Shown here piece after piece: positions 1-10,528 of a stretch of 64,000 nucleotides of DNA; the first letter of the stretch is position 1; each line of letters opens with the position of its first letter. Source of the DNA: Aspidiotus rigidus (Eukaryota; Arthropoda; Insecta; Hemiptera; Diaspididae); NCBI GenBank assembly GCA_035079385.1, contig JAVHKY010000054.1, forward strand, positions 11,013,501-11,077,500, given 5' to 3'. The position numbers and the translations under genes were made by a program. The notes under the pieces are model-generated. The model was not told where the DNA came from, ran no database searches, and saw only the letters and a program-made list of their open reading frames with translations.

Positions 1-1030
1 CAGTCTGAAAATAGAAGAGAAGTGAAAAAATCCACTTTTTCACCCTGGAGGACCGTGAGTTTTGGTATTTCATTCATCAAATAGGTCAGTTCTCACGTAA
101 ACATGTTCGCCGAGTTTGAAAAAAATGGTCAAAAAATTCTCCAGTCGCTGGAACGTTCTGGAAATGACAAAAATTAGAGAAAATCCACTTTTTCACCCTG
201 GAGGACCGTGAGTTTTGGTATTTCATTTATCAATTCGTTCAATTCCTAAGTAAACATAAACGCCAAGTTTGAAAAAAATGGTCAAAAAATTCTCCAGCCG
301 CTGTAATGGTCTGGAAATGACAATAAATCCGGGAAATCCACTTTTTCACCCTGGAGAATCGTGAGTTTTGGTATTTCATTCCACAATTCGTTCAATTCTT
401 ATGTAAATATGTCGGCTGAGTTTGAAAAAAATAGTCAAAAAATTCTCCAGTTTCTGGGATGCCCTGGAAATAGTAAAAACTCTAGGTAGTCCACTTTTCC
501 AACATGGAAAACCGTGATTTTTCATATTCTGTTTATCAACAAGGTCCAATCTTATGTAAATACATCCGCCGAGTTGGAGAAAAATAGTCAATACATTCTC
601 CAGTCGCTGGAACGATGTAGAAGTAGTACCAAATCCAGAAAATCAACTTTTTCAACATGGAGAGCCCTGATTTGTGGTATGTTGTTCATCAAAAAGGTCA
701 AATCTTATGTTAATACCTCCGCCGAGTTTGAAAAAAATAGTCCAGGAATTCTTCAGTCGCTGGAATAGTCTGAAAATGAAAAATTGAAAATATCTGCTAT
801 CTGAACTTGGAGAATCGTGATTTTTATATTCTATTTATCAATAAGGTCAATTTTTGAGTAAATACATCCCTATTTCGAAGAAAATATTCAATAAATCCTC
901 CAGACGCTCATTGGTATGGTCGATTCTTTTAAGAACACTTAGGCTACGCCGAGTTTTAAAAAAATTGAAAAAAATTCTCCAGTCGTTGGGACGCTCTGAA
1001 AATATTAAAAAATCAAAGATACACACCCGC
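1..1030. repeat. Left arm of large inverted repeat made of ~153-bp tandem units
   Basis: The motif CTCCAG(T/C)(C/T)GCTGG recurs at 139, 292, 445, 598 and 751, exactly 153 bp apart, then irregularly at 898 and about 977. Each unit also has a conserved 'CCACTTTTTCA' block and a 'GCCGAGTTTGAAAAAAATAG' block. The arm is the reverse complement of sequence ending near 1,990, so it forms one side of a palindrome. Base 1 pairs near 1,968, so the array probably continues to the left of the window. No coding function is supported. Confidence 0.85.
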
Positions 1031-1196
1031 CACAATGATTCATGTGTTACTTTTCCCCCTCGAGTCGCAGCGGTACAAATTGTGTTCCTGATAGCTGTGC
1101 ACTCGCATGATGTGGAGGAATCCTTTTCCGAGACACAAGAAGACAATCATCTCCTTTGTATTGTCATGCTCATGAATTCCAATATTTGAAGCATTG

Positions 1197-1990
1197 TCAC
1201 CTCAACTCGAGAGGAGATTCCTGCACTTCATGGAAGTGCACGGCTCCCAGTAACACAGTTTGTACCTCTACGACTTCAGGGGAACAAAAATAAACATTCA
1301 ACACTTTAAAGTAAAGGAAATGAATCTTAGGGGTGGGTGTGTATCGGTTTTTTACCATTTCCAGAGCGTCGTAGCGACTGGAGAATTTATTGACTATTTT
1401 TTTCCAACTTGTAAGACTTATTAACATAAGATTTGACCTAATTGATGAAGAACATACCAAAAATCAGGGCTCTCCATGTTGAAAAAGTGGATTTTCTGAA
1501 CTTGGTATCTCTAGACCGTTCCGGCAACTGGAGAATTTATTGACTAACTCGGGGGATGTATTTACATAAGAATTGACCTTGTTGATAAACCGAATACTTA
1601 TGAAAAATCACGGTTTTCCATGTTGGAAAAGTGGATATCCTTGAGTTTTTACTATTTCCAGGCCATCCCAGAAACTGGAGAATTTTTTGACTATTTTTTC
1701 AAACTCAGCGGACATGTTTACATAAGAATTGAACAAATTGTGGAATGAAATACCAAAACTCAAGATTCTCCAGGGTGAAAAAGTGGATTTTCTCTAAATT
1801 TTGTCATTTCCAGAACGTTCCAGCGACTGGAGAATTTTTTGACCATTTTTTTCAAACTCGGCGAACATGTTTACGTGAGAACTGACCTATTTTTATGAAT
1901 GAAATACCAAAACTCACGGTCCTCCAGGGTGAAAAAGTGGATTTTTTCACTTCTCTTCTATTTTCAGACGGTTCCAGCGACTGGAGAATT
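1197..1990. repeat. Right arm of the 153-bp-unit inverted repeat
   Basis: This is the reverse complement of the left arm. CTGGAG motifs lie at 1378, 1528, 1675, 1827 and 1981, a period of 147-154 bp. The outermost part is nearly identical to bases 1-200. The part next to the centre is clearly more diverged, yet still alignable (the 'GATACACACCC' and 'GGTACAAA' blocks). Confidence 0.82.
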
Positions 1991-4143
1991 TTTCAACTAT
2001 TTTTCTCAATCTAACGTACTTCACCTAATCGGTGGGCGTGTTTACATAAGAATTGACCAAACGAAATACTAAAAATATATTTTTGGTCTATCAACATTCC
2101 CATTTCATCTCATCGAGGAGTGCGTATTTTTCACCTCGAACATTGACCATCGATTTCTCGCGGTCTATTGCGGTAGCAGTCGTCGTTCACCCCGCTATTC
2201 ATGGAAAAATCACAGAAATTCATTAAATATTGATTTTTTTGGGAATGTCGCACCTCACCGAGGAGTATGGTACTCATGTGTGTTGTAGTAGAGGGTATGG
2301 CGCTTCAAACGAATGATTTTCCCCAGGTGCCTCCCCCCGATTTTTTTTTATTCGAGTTTGAAGTTTTGTTATAGCTAGAAACTAGGGAAAATATGAATGT
2401 TTTTTTTTTTTTTAAATACCATGGATGAACGTTCACATATACTAAAATGTCCTCAAGTTTCATTGCTGTTCGATCATTATTGGCTGAGATATAGCCATTT
2501 GGATTTTAGGCCTAAAAATCACTCTCCAGCCCATGTGGGCGAGCGGATGGGTCCAATTTTTTGGATTTCGAGTTTTCTCATCGGGGACAACATTTTGACG
2601 GACATTTGAAACATTTTTCGACAAAGGCCATTTTCCCCCCCTTACCCGGCTAAAGCCTTTCCAATAGACTAATGGTATTTGCTGAAGTTTCAACAATAAA
2701 ATAATAAAAAAAATTTTGTTGTCATGCTGCGCTGTGTTACAGGGAGGAAACGTAGTTCTCACGCTTTTGACAGACTTTTCTACCTGGTCTTCTAGAGCCT
2801 TATTGGAGCCCGTTGAACGCCGAAAGCAAAATTCAGCCAAATTTTTACTGATGAGAAAGAAATTACGGCCAGCTATATTTAACCCTCCTTAACCAAAAGC
2901 CAAATAAGCCAATTTTTTTCAGTTTTTTATATTTTTTGCAAAAATAAGAAAATGTAGGTACTCTGGAGCTTGTAGTGTGATCGTCCAAAGGAGATGAACA
3001 CAAACTAGAGAAAAAATGGGTATCTTCCACAAGTATGACAAAATCTCAACCCTCCTGATCTTTTTATCTGGACTCTTATTTTGTCATATCATTGATCAAA
3101 CAAAAACGAGCTGAATTGGGCCACCTGAATTAAAAGCCAAATTTTTCAAAAGTCAAGGCCGAAAGCTAAAGCTGAAATCTTTGGTTGCGATACTCTGCCT
3201 GTTGCAAATACTTTATCAGAGTGTCAAATATTACCACATTGATGCAAAAAAGAATATCACATTGATGTAAAAAATGGTGTTACATTAGTAAGGAATAATT
3301 CAGTACAACAAAGTTGAACATAAGAAGGCAGGGGCCGCAGGGAAAAATTTTAGATCATTCAGAAAGAAAACTTGTGAGAATTTTGTTTTTGGCTCTCAGC
3401 TGTATATTTCAATACTTGTGACTTAGAATTTTTCTGGATCTTTCAAATAGGTTAACCAACTCTCTTCTTCCTTTTTACCTCAGAATTATTTCGCGTTCTC
3501 TGCTTCTAGTCCCTAATTAGTTCAAGGACGACCAGCAGGAAATTTTCCTGGAATCTCCTTCCTTCATATAGCTCGTGGTTTGAGAGTCCCTCCTCTGTAG
3601 AGAAAAATTATCCAAGTTCCCGGATGACGTCACAATCCTAACTTAGATTTTCACCAAGTCTGAACTCAATATGGATTTGTGCGAAAATTTTTTCGAACTT
3701 CCCGATGACGTCACAAACTAAGCTTCTAAGTTTTCAAAGCTCCTCGTCATTAGAAGTTTGATCCAAGAAATGTTTTGGTCTGTGAAAGAAGAAAGCGGGT
3801 GTGACAGAGAAAATTCAGCGGAAAAGAGCAATAAAATATAAAATTTTGGAATAATTCAATTAGCTAATAATAATAATCTGAAATCAGAAATCTGGCATTC
3901 TAGATATCTTGGGAAGGTATGGTTGAACATCTCGACCACGCTCCTCTGGTCATGTAGCTACTTGCCATTATAAATGCTAGACCAAAAAACACGTTTTTTT
4001 TTTTTTTTGCCTGATGATTTTCAAGTTCATCGCCTAATTGGAATACATGAATGAATGAAGAACACAGAAAAAAAACAAAAATACAAGTGTCGCAAATTTA
4101 ATTAACATAAAAATATAGAAACGTTTTTGACCGACGGTCATTA
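1991..4143. other. No gene recognised; holds two TGACGTCA palindromes
   Basis: Only short ORFs without recognisable domains are present. TGACGTCA occurs at 3625-3632 and 3706-3713 in a dispersed repeat context that recurs near 19.4 kb and 27.9 kb. Poly-T and poly-A runs are frequent. Confidence 0.5.
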
Positions 4144-4151
4144 GGTAGACG

Positions 4152-4326
4152 CAGGGTTGCGATGTTTTAAACAAACGATGTTTAAAACGTGTTTAAAACA
4201 TGTTTAAAACAGCAAAAATCGTGAAATTTACATTGGCTCTTATGAGAATCTTTTAAACGTTTTAAACAAATTTTTTGTTTTAAACGTGTTTTTTTTTTTA
4301 AAAAAAACGTTTTTTTTGCAACCCTG
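4152..4326. mobile_element. hAT-type MITE with 8-bp target duplication
   Basis: A 175-bp element begins CAGGGTTGC and ends GCAACCCTG. Its inside is rich in GTTTAAAAC-type palindromes. It is flanked by a perfect 8-bp duplication GGTAGACG (4144-4151 and 4327-4334), as expected for hAT transposition. A sister copy lies at 60933-61106. It has no coding capacity. Confidence 0.9.
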
Positions 4327-5022
4327 GGTAGACGTGAATTCACTCGCCATCTTTTCAATTTTTTTTCTAGACACAGAAGTTCCCAAGAAAACTCATCTGT
4401 CCTCTGAAAATTTTGTAAATATTCTCTACATTTTTGAAGAAATATTGTAGCATCACTTTGATCTTCATCAACTAGTCTTGCAGAAAAATTTTCATCATCC
4501 TAAATAATTTTGTTGGTACGCCTGAAATGTATACAAAAATTTTATTCTATTTGTTCATATGATACAAATACAAAAATCGAGAAAGGAAATAACTTATAAA
4601 ACAACAAATTTACACGTACAAAATGAACAGAAAGAAGACGAACAAAAAATTTAAATATAATCCTAATCTATACAGTATTAATTAAGAAATGCACGACAAA
4701 AAAGTTTGATGATTTGTTTGGTTCTTGGTAAAATGTGGTAGGTAATAAAAAACACATGGTAATCCGAATATTGTACGGTTGCGGTAACTAAAAAGGTATT
4801 TGACGTTAGACTAAGGTATACAACTAGTATGGTAATATCTAATATATTGTATTACATTAGAAATGTATACTACGACAATAATACATAAGACTTTTGATTA
4901 GTTTTGTTTCTTTTAAAAGTTTGTACCGCTTACACCGTATTACATAAACGCCATTAATCAATTAAGGCATTTGTCAGTCTCGTAACACAAAGAAGTGAGT
5001 GGCAGTAGAAAGATAGAGCATT

Positions 5023-5028
5023 TTTATT
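5023..5028 (-). terminator. Poly(A) signal AATAAA for the W/K-repeat gene
   Basis: On the minus strand AATAAA lies about 87 bp past the TAA stop of the W/K-repeat exon. The distance suits a short 3' UTR. The assignment is an inference from position. Confidence 0.5.
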
Positions 5029-5114
5029 CAAAGAGCCTCAAAACTGTCCAACATCATCGAAATCTGGATATTATATGAGATCACTCACTGTTCACAATTC
5101 AAAATCTCTAAAAT

Positions 5115-6021
5115 TTAATCCCAACCATGCTCAATGGGTTCTGGGTGTTCGTGATGTTCATGGTGATCGTGATGTTCATGGTGCTCGTGATGTATAGGTA
5201 CCCAGACCTTCTCCCAGACTGGTTTCCACACTTTCTTCCAATCAGGAACTTGAATTTCTTTCACGTCTGGTACTTTGGCTTCTTTCCACTCCTCCTTCCA
5301 TATCAATTTCTTATCTGTAACCCATTCCTGTTTTTTCTCTGTCCTCCATATCTGAACTTTCTCTTCTTTCCATTCCAATTTCTTTTCTGGTACCCATATC
5401 TGTTTCTTTTCGGTCCTCCATATTTTCTGGTAATCTTCTTTCCATTCTAACTTCTTTTCTGGTACCCAAATCTGTTTCTTTTCCGTTCGCCAGACCTTCT
5501 TCCAAGCCGGTTTCCAGATCAATTTCTTTCTCCATAGGTCATGAGCGGTGTACTCCCATCCGTGTTCGTCTTTGCCGACGTGTTTTTCCCCTGGTACAGC
5601 TTCTTTGACCCATTCAGGCACCCAAATTTGTTTCCAGTCGGGAACTTGGTATTCTTTCCAGATGGGTACTTGAATTTCTTTCCATACGGGTACTTGTATT
5701 TTTTTCCAGTCGGGTACTTGTATCTCTTTCCAGGCTGGTACTTGTACTTCCTTCCAAACCGGTTTCTGTTCAACTTTCCAGTCTGGTACTTGGACTTCCT
5801 TCCATACTGGTACCTGTACTTCTTTCCACACAGGAACTTGTATTTTCTTCCAGACCGATTTCCACACTTTTTTATGTTCCGTACGCCATACTTGTTTCCA
5901 CTCTTCTTTCCAGGTAAGTTTCTTCTTCCATACGCCTTCGGGCTCTGGCTCGTGGTGGTGGTGGTGATGGTGGTCTTCGATTAAAGACGGTGCCCAATCA
6001 CCAGACAGATATGCATCTGGA
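5115..6021 (-). CDS. Terminal exon of a tryptophan/lysine octapeptide-repeat, histidine-rich protein
   Basis: The open frame runs about 302 codons to TAA. It is not a complete gene: the minus strand shows a pyrimidine-rich TACTATTTCAG acceptor whose AG lies at 6022-6023, so the exon starts at 6021 within a split codon. The first exon, presumably with a signal peptide, was not found. Near the start is a run of seven histidines between acidic residues. Then come blocks of W-K-x-x, with a central array of about nine octapeptides of the form V-P-x-W-K-E-(V/I)-Q. Two longer blocks with WRTEKKQIWVPEKKLEWKE follow. The C-terminus returns to repeated H-E-H-H motifs and ends PIEHGWD. The alternation of aromatic, cationic and histidine residues suggests a secreted structural or cuticle-type protein, but no named family or function is assigned. 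An AATAAA lies downstream at 5023-5028. ORFs on the opposite strand are shadows of the repeats. Confidence 0.8.
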
Positions 6022-6039
6022 CTGAAATAGTAAAACACA

Positions 6040-7062
6040 GGAATTATTGATCAGACAGACAAAGGCTAAATTGAAAAAACGTAGAAGATGAGTTAGATGT
6101 ACATCAAATCAGCGTTATTTTGGAGGGCTCGGGAAAATGAAAAGGTATCAAGTTCAACGCGTTTATGTTGTTGCGATTCATTGTTTACTCTAACCGTTGA
6201 GCAAAATGCCGGCATAGTTGCCGAACACTGTGCCTGGAGACTTGAGCCACGTGCGCTGGTAATTTGCGACGCAGGTATATCGCTAATTAGCCAACCACAG
6301 ATAAGCAAATGCGCGGCGAAGTACCTTCACAAGGGAAAAACACTTTCGGAACACAAACGGAACTTATGGATGTACTGAAGCAATAATGTGCCGCTTGGCT
6401 CAACTGCGGGACAACCCCGGCACATCCACGGTTTGGAAGAGTAGCAAGGCAGTGACGGTGCGTTTTGATGACGCTAAAGTGACGCCACATAACCTAAGTG
6501 ATCCAAACAAGGGTTTATCCGAAAACCTCTTTTATGAAAGAGATGTGACGGGTAGGTTCCGTCAATGTTTGTGAGATTTTGCCTTATATGAATGACTACT
6601 CAAACATTGTCTGCAAGTAGTGATTCCTGTATGATTGGCACATCAGCGGCACAGTTCAAGAATATTGTGCACCAGCACATTGTTCCCCTGTCGTGATTCA
6701 CTTGTGAATCGGCACAGTAGAGGAACAAAACCTCCACAAATACACCTCAAACAAAGTGGGTATGGATAAAAGCTGTGTCGCTAATGTTCCTCAGATAGGA
6801 TGCTAATGTGAAGTGCTTGTGCCGCAAATGTGGAACAGCACACCTAAAAATCTTATACAGCAAAATGAGTTGTAGGAAGTAAAAGAAGTCGTAAATATTG
6901 TCAGTTCGGCAGCTAGGCCGGAATGGCCGGAAATTGGGATTTATTAGATAAGAGTAGCTGATTTGGTACGGCCAATTCGATCTCAACCGAGTAAGGATTA
7001 CTCTTTCACGCGTCTTGAGTTTCTAATAGAGGATGGTGAAAACGTGGGAGTCTGTTTGACAC
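6040..7062. other. No gene recognised; presumed intron or upstream part of the W/K-repeat gene
   Basis: The stretch has more balanced base composition than its surroundings, but only short overlapping ORFs on both strands and no domain. The missing first exon of the minus-strand repeat protein should lie here or beyond the Penelope insertion. I could not identify a signal-peptide exon with confidence. Confidence 0.4.
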
Positions 7063-7393
7063 AAAAAAGTTTATTGGAACTCATATTGAGTGAGTAAGGC
7101 GTACGTAGAGCACTAATATTGAGAAAGTTTTCTCCACATGAATTTTTATAGTATAACAGTGTGATCTTATTGGCTATAACAATGCTGTGTTGTGATTGGT
7201 TAACTCTTAGAAACTTATTCTTACAATAATATGACATTGCATTCTTATTGGCTAAAACATGATGCTTAGTGATTGGTTCAATCTATTGTCCTAAATGCTG
7301 CGTTTCTATTGGCTACCTGGATTCCTGCTGTCTCATTGGTTGGTTCTGTTCTTCTTCTCTCGTTCAAACACCAGGCCGAATAATCTTTTGCTA

Positions 7394-7969
7394 TCAAATG
7401 TGATTACATTGTTCAAGAGGCAGACTTTCTTTCTCTTTGCTTTTGCAATCTCTATTTGTTCCCAGAGTTTTCTTCTCTGTGTGCGATTCTCTACATATAT
7501 GACTTCAAATATTCCCTCTACATTGTGGTGTTCTTTGTTACAGTGTTTACTAAACAGTTAATACCCATCTTTTTTCTCCCTCGACTTTTTCTGCTCCTTT
7601 CTCCTGATCTCAAACTATCTCCCAGTCTCACCGATGAAGATGCCCTCGCACTGCTCACAACTGACCTTGTACACTCCGCTCAAGCTTTCCTTGTCCTTTT
7701 GTTCCGTCTGGTTATTGCTGATTCTCTTCACCATAGGTCGGTTATTCTGGATACCCACATTTACATTGTAGCCATTGAACGCCTTTATCACCTTGTTTGT
7801 GTACTTTCCTATGTATGGTATCGACCCGGAGTACTTTCTCACTATACCATCATGGGTTACCTTCTTTGTTTCCATTTTCTCAAAGATTCCATCCAACACA
7901 TCTCTAAGGTAACCATTGCCTTCTGCGACCTGCTTTACTATCTCGATCTCTTTCCTGGGACTAGGGTGT
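7394..7969 (-). pseudogene. GIY-YIG nuclease part of Penelope copy A1
   Basis: The minus-strand reading gives KEIEIVKQVAEGNGY, then GVYKVSCEQCEGIFIGETGR. These are the linker and the GIY-YIG core (here GVY...FIG) of a Penelope-like ORF. The frame breaks after GETGR. The equivalent of the final stop lies at 7394-7396. In a working element the domain would nick target DNA. This piece is cut off from the RT by the AT-rich insert and cannot make a full protein. Confidence 0.8.
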
Positions 7970-8828
7970 TTCACCGAAAGATTTTTCACCTAAAAAAATT
8001 CACCGATGAAGATTCACCTATAGAAAGTTCACCCACAAATAATTCACCTGATAGAAGTAGTGGTTCACCACATGGTAAGTTCACCGTGACGAAAGTTCAC
8101 CGACAAAATTCGGTAATATTTTTATTAATGATGTTAGTTAATCAGTTTAATTTATGTTTAATAATCATAAAAAATTAATTTAATAATTTTATTTTTGATA
8201 AAATTTATGTTTATATTATTTTTTACATTTTCAAGTATTATTTATTTTAGTAATCATAGAAATTTAATTTAATAATTTTATTTTTGATATTTTATTTGAT
8301 AAAATTAAATTTTATATTATTTTTTATATTTTCAAGTATTATTTATTTTTATATGTTAATTGAATTTAATTTGAAAAAAAAAATAAATAAATACAATAAA
8401 ATAATTTAAATTAATATAATTTTTAAATAATCATTTATGGAAATAAAAATTATTTATCAAAATTCTTAAATAAATAAATTTATTTAATAAATTAAAAATT
8501 ATAATTATAAATAATGAAATATAATTTATAAATTTCATTTAATTAATTTGATTTATAAGTATTAATTTGAATTAATTAATAAATTTTCCGATTTTTAAAT
8601 TATTATTTATTTAACTAATTTTATAAATAAAATTTGGTAAATCAAAGTATCAAATAAAAGTTGAACGACTGATTGAAAAAGGTGAATTTCGCCGTCGGTG
8701 TCGGTGAACTGAAAAAAGGAAGATGAACTTTTCTGACAGTGAAAAAAAAACTGACAGGTGAATTTTTCTGTCCGTGATGTGTACATTCCTTCAAAAAGAC
8801 TTTACTCGGTGAAAAATCTTTTGGTGAA
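7970..8828. mobile_element. AT-rich MITE-like insert with subterminal TTCACC arrays (copy 1)
   Basis: The insert starts TTCACCGAAAGATTTTTCACC and ends GGTGAAAAATCTTTTGGTGAA, an inverted repeat of about 21 bp. From the left end TTCACC occurs at 7970, 7985, 7999, 8013, 8028, 8043, 8064, 8080 and 8096, mostly 14-16 bp apart. At the right end the complement GGTGAA occurs at 8681, 8703, 8757, 8808 and 8823. The core (about 8110-8660) is almost pure A/T. CTAG-containing sequence flanks both ends. A second copy in the opposite orientation lies at 36110-36778. There is no ORF. Confidence 0.75.
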
Positions 8829-8834
8829 CTAGTG

Positions 8835-9620
8835 CTAGTCGGATCCCATCTCCGCCAGTATTGGTGACAGCGGTAATTCCATCGCAAATCCCCTTTCCTG
8901 ACTGTAGAACATGTTATTGAAGCGACAGTAGTTCTGGCTCAAGATCTCTTCCACTATGTTGGCGACTTCGGGGTTGCCACGGTATCTTTTGTTTTTGAGC
9001 AGAGTGAGAAGTTCCTCCTTCGGTGTGGTACCAAACATATTTGCCACATCAAAGGATATTAGCCCATCGTTACTCTTGATTTCCAAATTGTCCAGTTGTT
9101 CAATCAGCTCTTCGTTGTTTCTGATGCCTTGTCTGGGTGCAAACTGGTAGTCTTCTTTCAGGAATGTGGCTACGATTTTCGTTATCTTGTAGCATGCTGT
9201 TGACCAGGGGTCTCCTTGGACGGTTCGCTTTGTGGAGTTTCACAAGCCTCTTAAGTTTTGGTGCAATCGGGTTCATCTCAAGCGTCCTTCCATCGCCGGG
9301 TACATTGTTCCGTTTCAACAAAGCTTTCAGGTCATCTTGGTATTTCTGTGTTGGGTCCTTTGTCAGCTCTTGGTATCAGTTCACTGCTATGTACGTCTCC
9401 ACTTTTTGGGTGTAGTCTTCCTTCTCCATTACCACGACCGTATTGCCTTTGTCCGCCGGTCATTTCGTCGGATCTCCTTTTGTAGATTTGTGACCTTCCA
9501 CTGCATTACTTGTGTTCCGTCATTGGTTTGGAACATACTCTCATTGATGTCCAACAGCACTTTCCCAATTTTGGTCCGGGCTTCTGGTCTCACGTCGTGT
9601 TCCATGGTTTGGATTACTTG
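8835..9620 (-). pseudogene. Reverse transcriptase part of Penelope copy A1
   Basis: Three overlapping minus-strand frames give RT motifs: the KLKRLVKLHKANRP region, LISFDVANMFGTTPKEELL, and FYSQERGFAMELPLSPILAE (normally GSPLSP; here ELPLSP, so the motif is damaged). Frameshifts separate the blocks. The catalytic YVDD block is absent, lost where the AT-rich element sits. It is clearly homologous to 41.3-41.95 kb. Confidence 0.8.
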
Positions 9621-9677
9621 TTCGCAGCTAATGGCCATACTTTCAAGCATACACTGGTTCGGTCTCTCTGGCAGCAC

Positions 9678-10217
9678 TTACTTCTTACCTTTGTCCAGCA
9701 GTCTTTTTTCTTCTTCCGTGAAGGTAACGCTTGGGCTCTCAGTTCTGGAAGCAAAATTGTGCTCAGCTCTCTCTCTGGCTCTTCCTTTCTTTTGGATCAG
9801 TTCGGCAAGCTTCTTCTTGATCTGTTTTGTTTGGGCTTCCACTCGTTTTTCCACATAGTCCTCACCTTTCTTCCGCTCTCCTTCTTTTTCGAACATCATT
9901 TCTTCTAATTCTAGGGGGTGCAGTAACCTGGACAGATGCAAATATTGGTCATACAGTAAACCATTCATCCTGGTGATTTTCTTGTAGAGTTCATTAATTT
10001 CGTTCTTCACTCTCAATCTTTCGGCTTGCATCTTGGTACGTTTCACTGCTGCGTTGTTTCCTGATAGCCTGATAGTCGCATACTTGGGAGTAATGTCTCG
10101 TCTCAAGCATTCGTTATTGAAGCAAATCATTACATGTGTCACTCCTAGTTTAGCCTTGGTCTTTAGAAACTTAAAAACCTCGTTAACCATGTCTGGTGCG
10201 CTATTATTGGAACTCAT
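9678..10217 (-). pseudogene. N-terminal domain of Penelope family A ORF (copy A1)
   Basis: The frame starts MSSNNSAPDMVNEVFKFLKT at 10217. An in-frame upstream Met exists at 10307, but the family start is shown by the copy at 40533. The piece is about 180 codons of charged, probably helical sequence ending TEEEKRLLDKGKK, matching residues 1-190 of the copy A2 protein. It precedes the RT domain and its function is not known to me. It ends in a frameshift before the RT block. Confidence 0.75.
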
Positions 10218-10528
10218 ATTGAGTGAGTAAGACGTCACGTTTGTGTTGCATTTTGCAGTGAAGTAGGTGGGCGTTGCGTATGCATTTAATTTTGTTTCCT
10301 CCAACACCGGAATCGACCCTTTCGGGTATAACTTCAGTGAAGGAGGAATCTCCTATGCGAACCCCCTCTTCTACTCGGCAACTGCCAAGTTGCTTTGGCA
10401 ACCGCAAGCTGCAGTGCCCCCCCCCCCGGCACGCACAAAAACATAAGAACGCACGCAACAACAGCACCACAATACACAATACACAGTATAGTAGGTCACT
10501 GTTGAAGTTTCTTCATCTTCTTCTCTCT

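Larger units (their letters stand above)
7063..10230 (-). mobile_element. Penelope-like element, family A copy A1, decayed and interrupted
   Basis: Read on the minus strand, this holds the same parts as the better copy at 40.5-43.3 kb: N-terminal domain, reverse transcriptase, GIY-YIG end, then a non-coding tail with ATTGG/CCAAT boxes. The 3' boundary near 7,063 carries the short repeat of the start-codon region (minus strand, ACTCACTCAATATGAGTTCC) that also precedes the ORF at 10,217. About 380 bp of the RT/thumb region are missing and replaced by an AT-rich insert at 7970-8828. The hammerhead-like core found in the other copies is not seen here. Confidence 0.85.

Noticed and set aside
5127..5984. 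Long plus-strand ORFs opposite the W/K-repeat exon (107 and 147 codons)
   Set aside because: They are antisense shadows of a codon-biased repeat; the minus-strand frame has the splice acceptor, stop and poly(A) signal.
7970..8101. Regularly spaced short repeats as a CRISPR array
   Set aside because: The repeat is only 6 bp with 8-15 bp gaps, in a eukaryotic transposon context.
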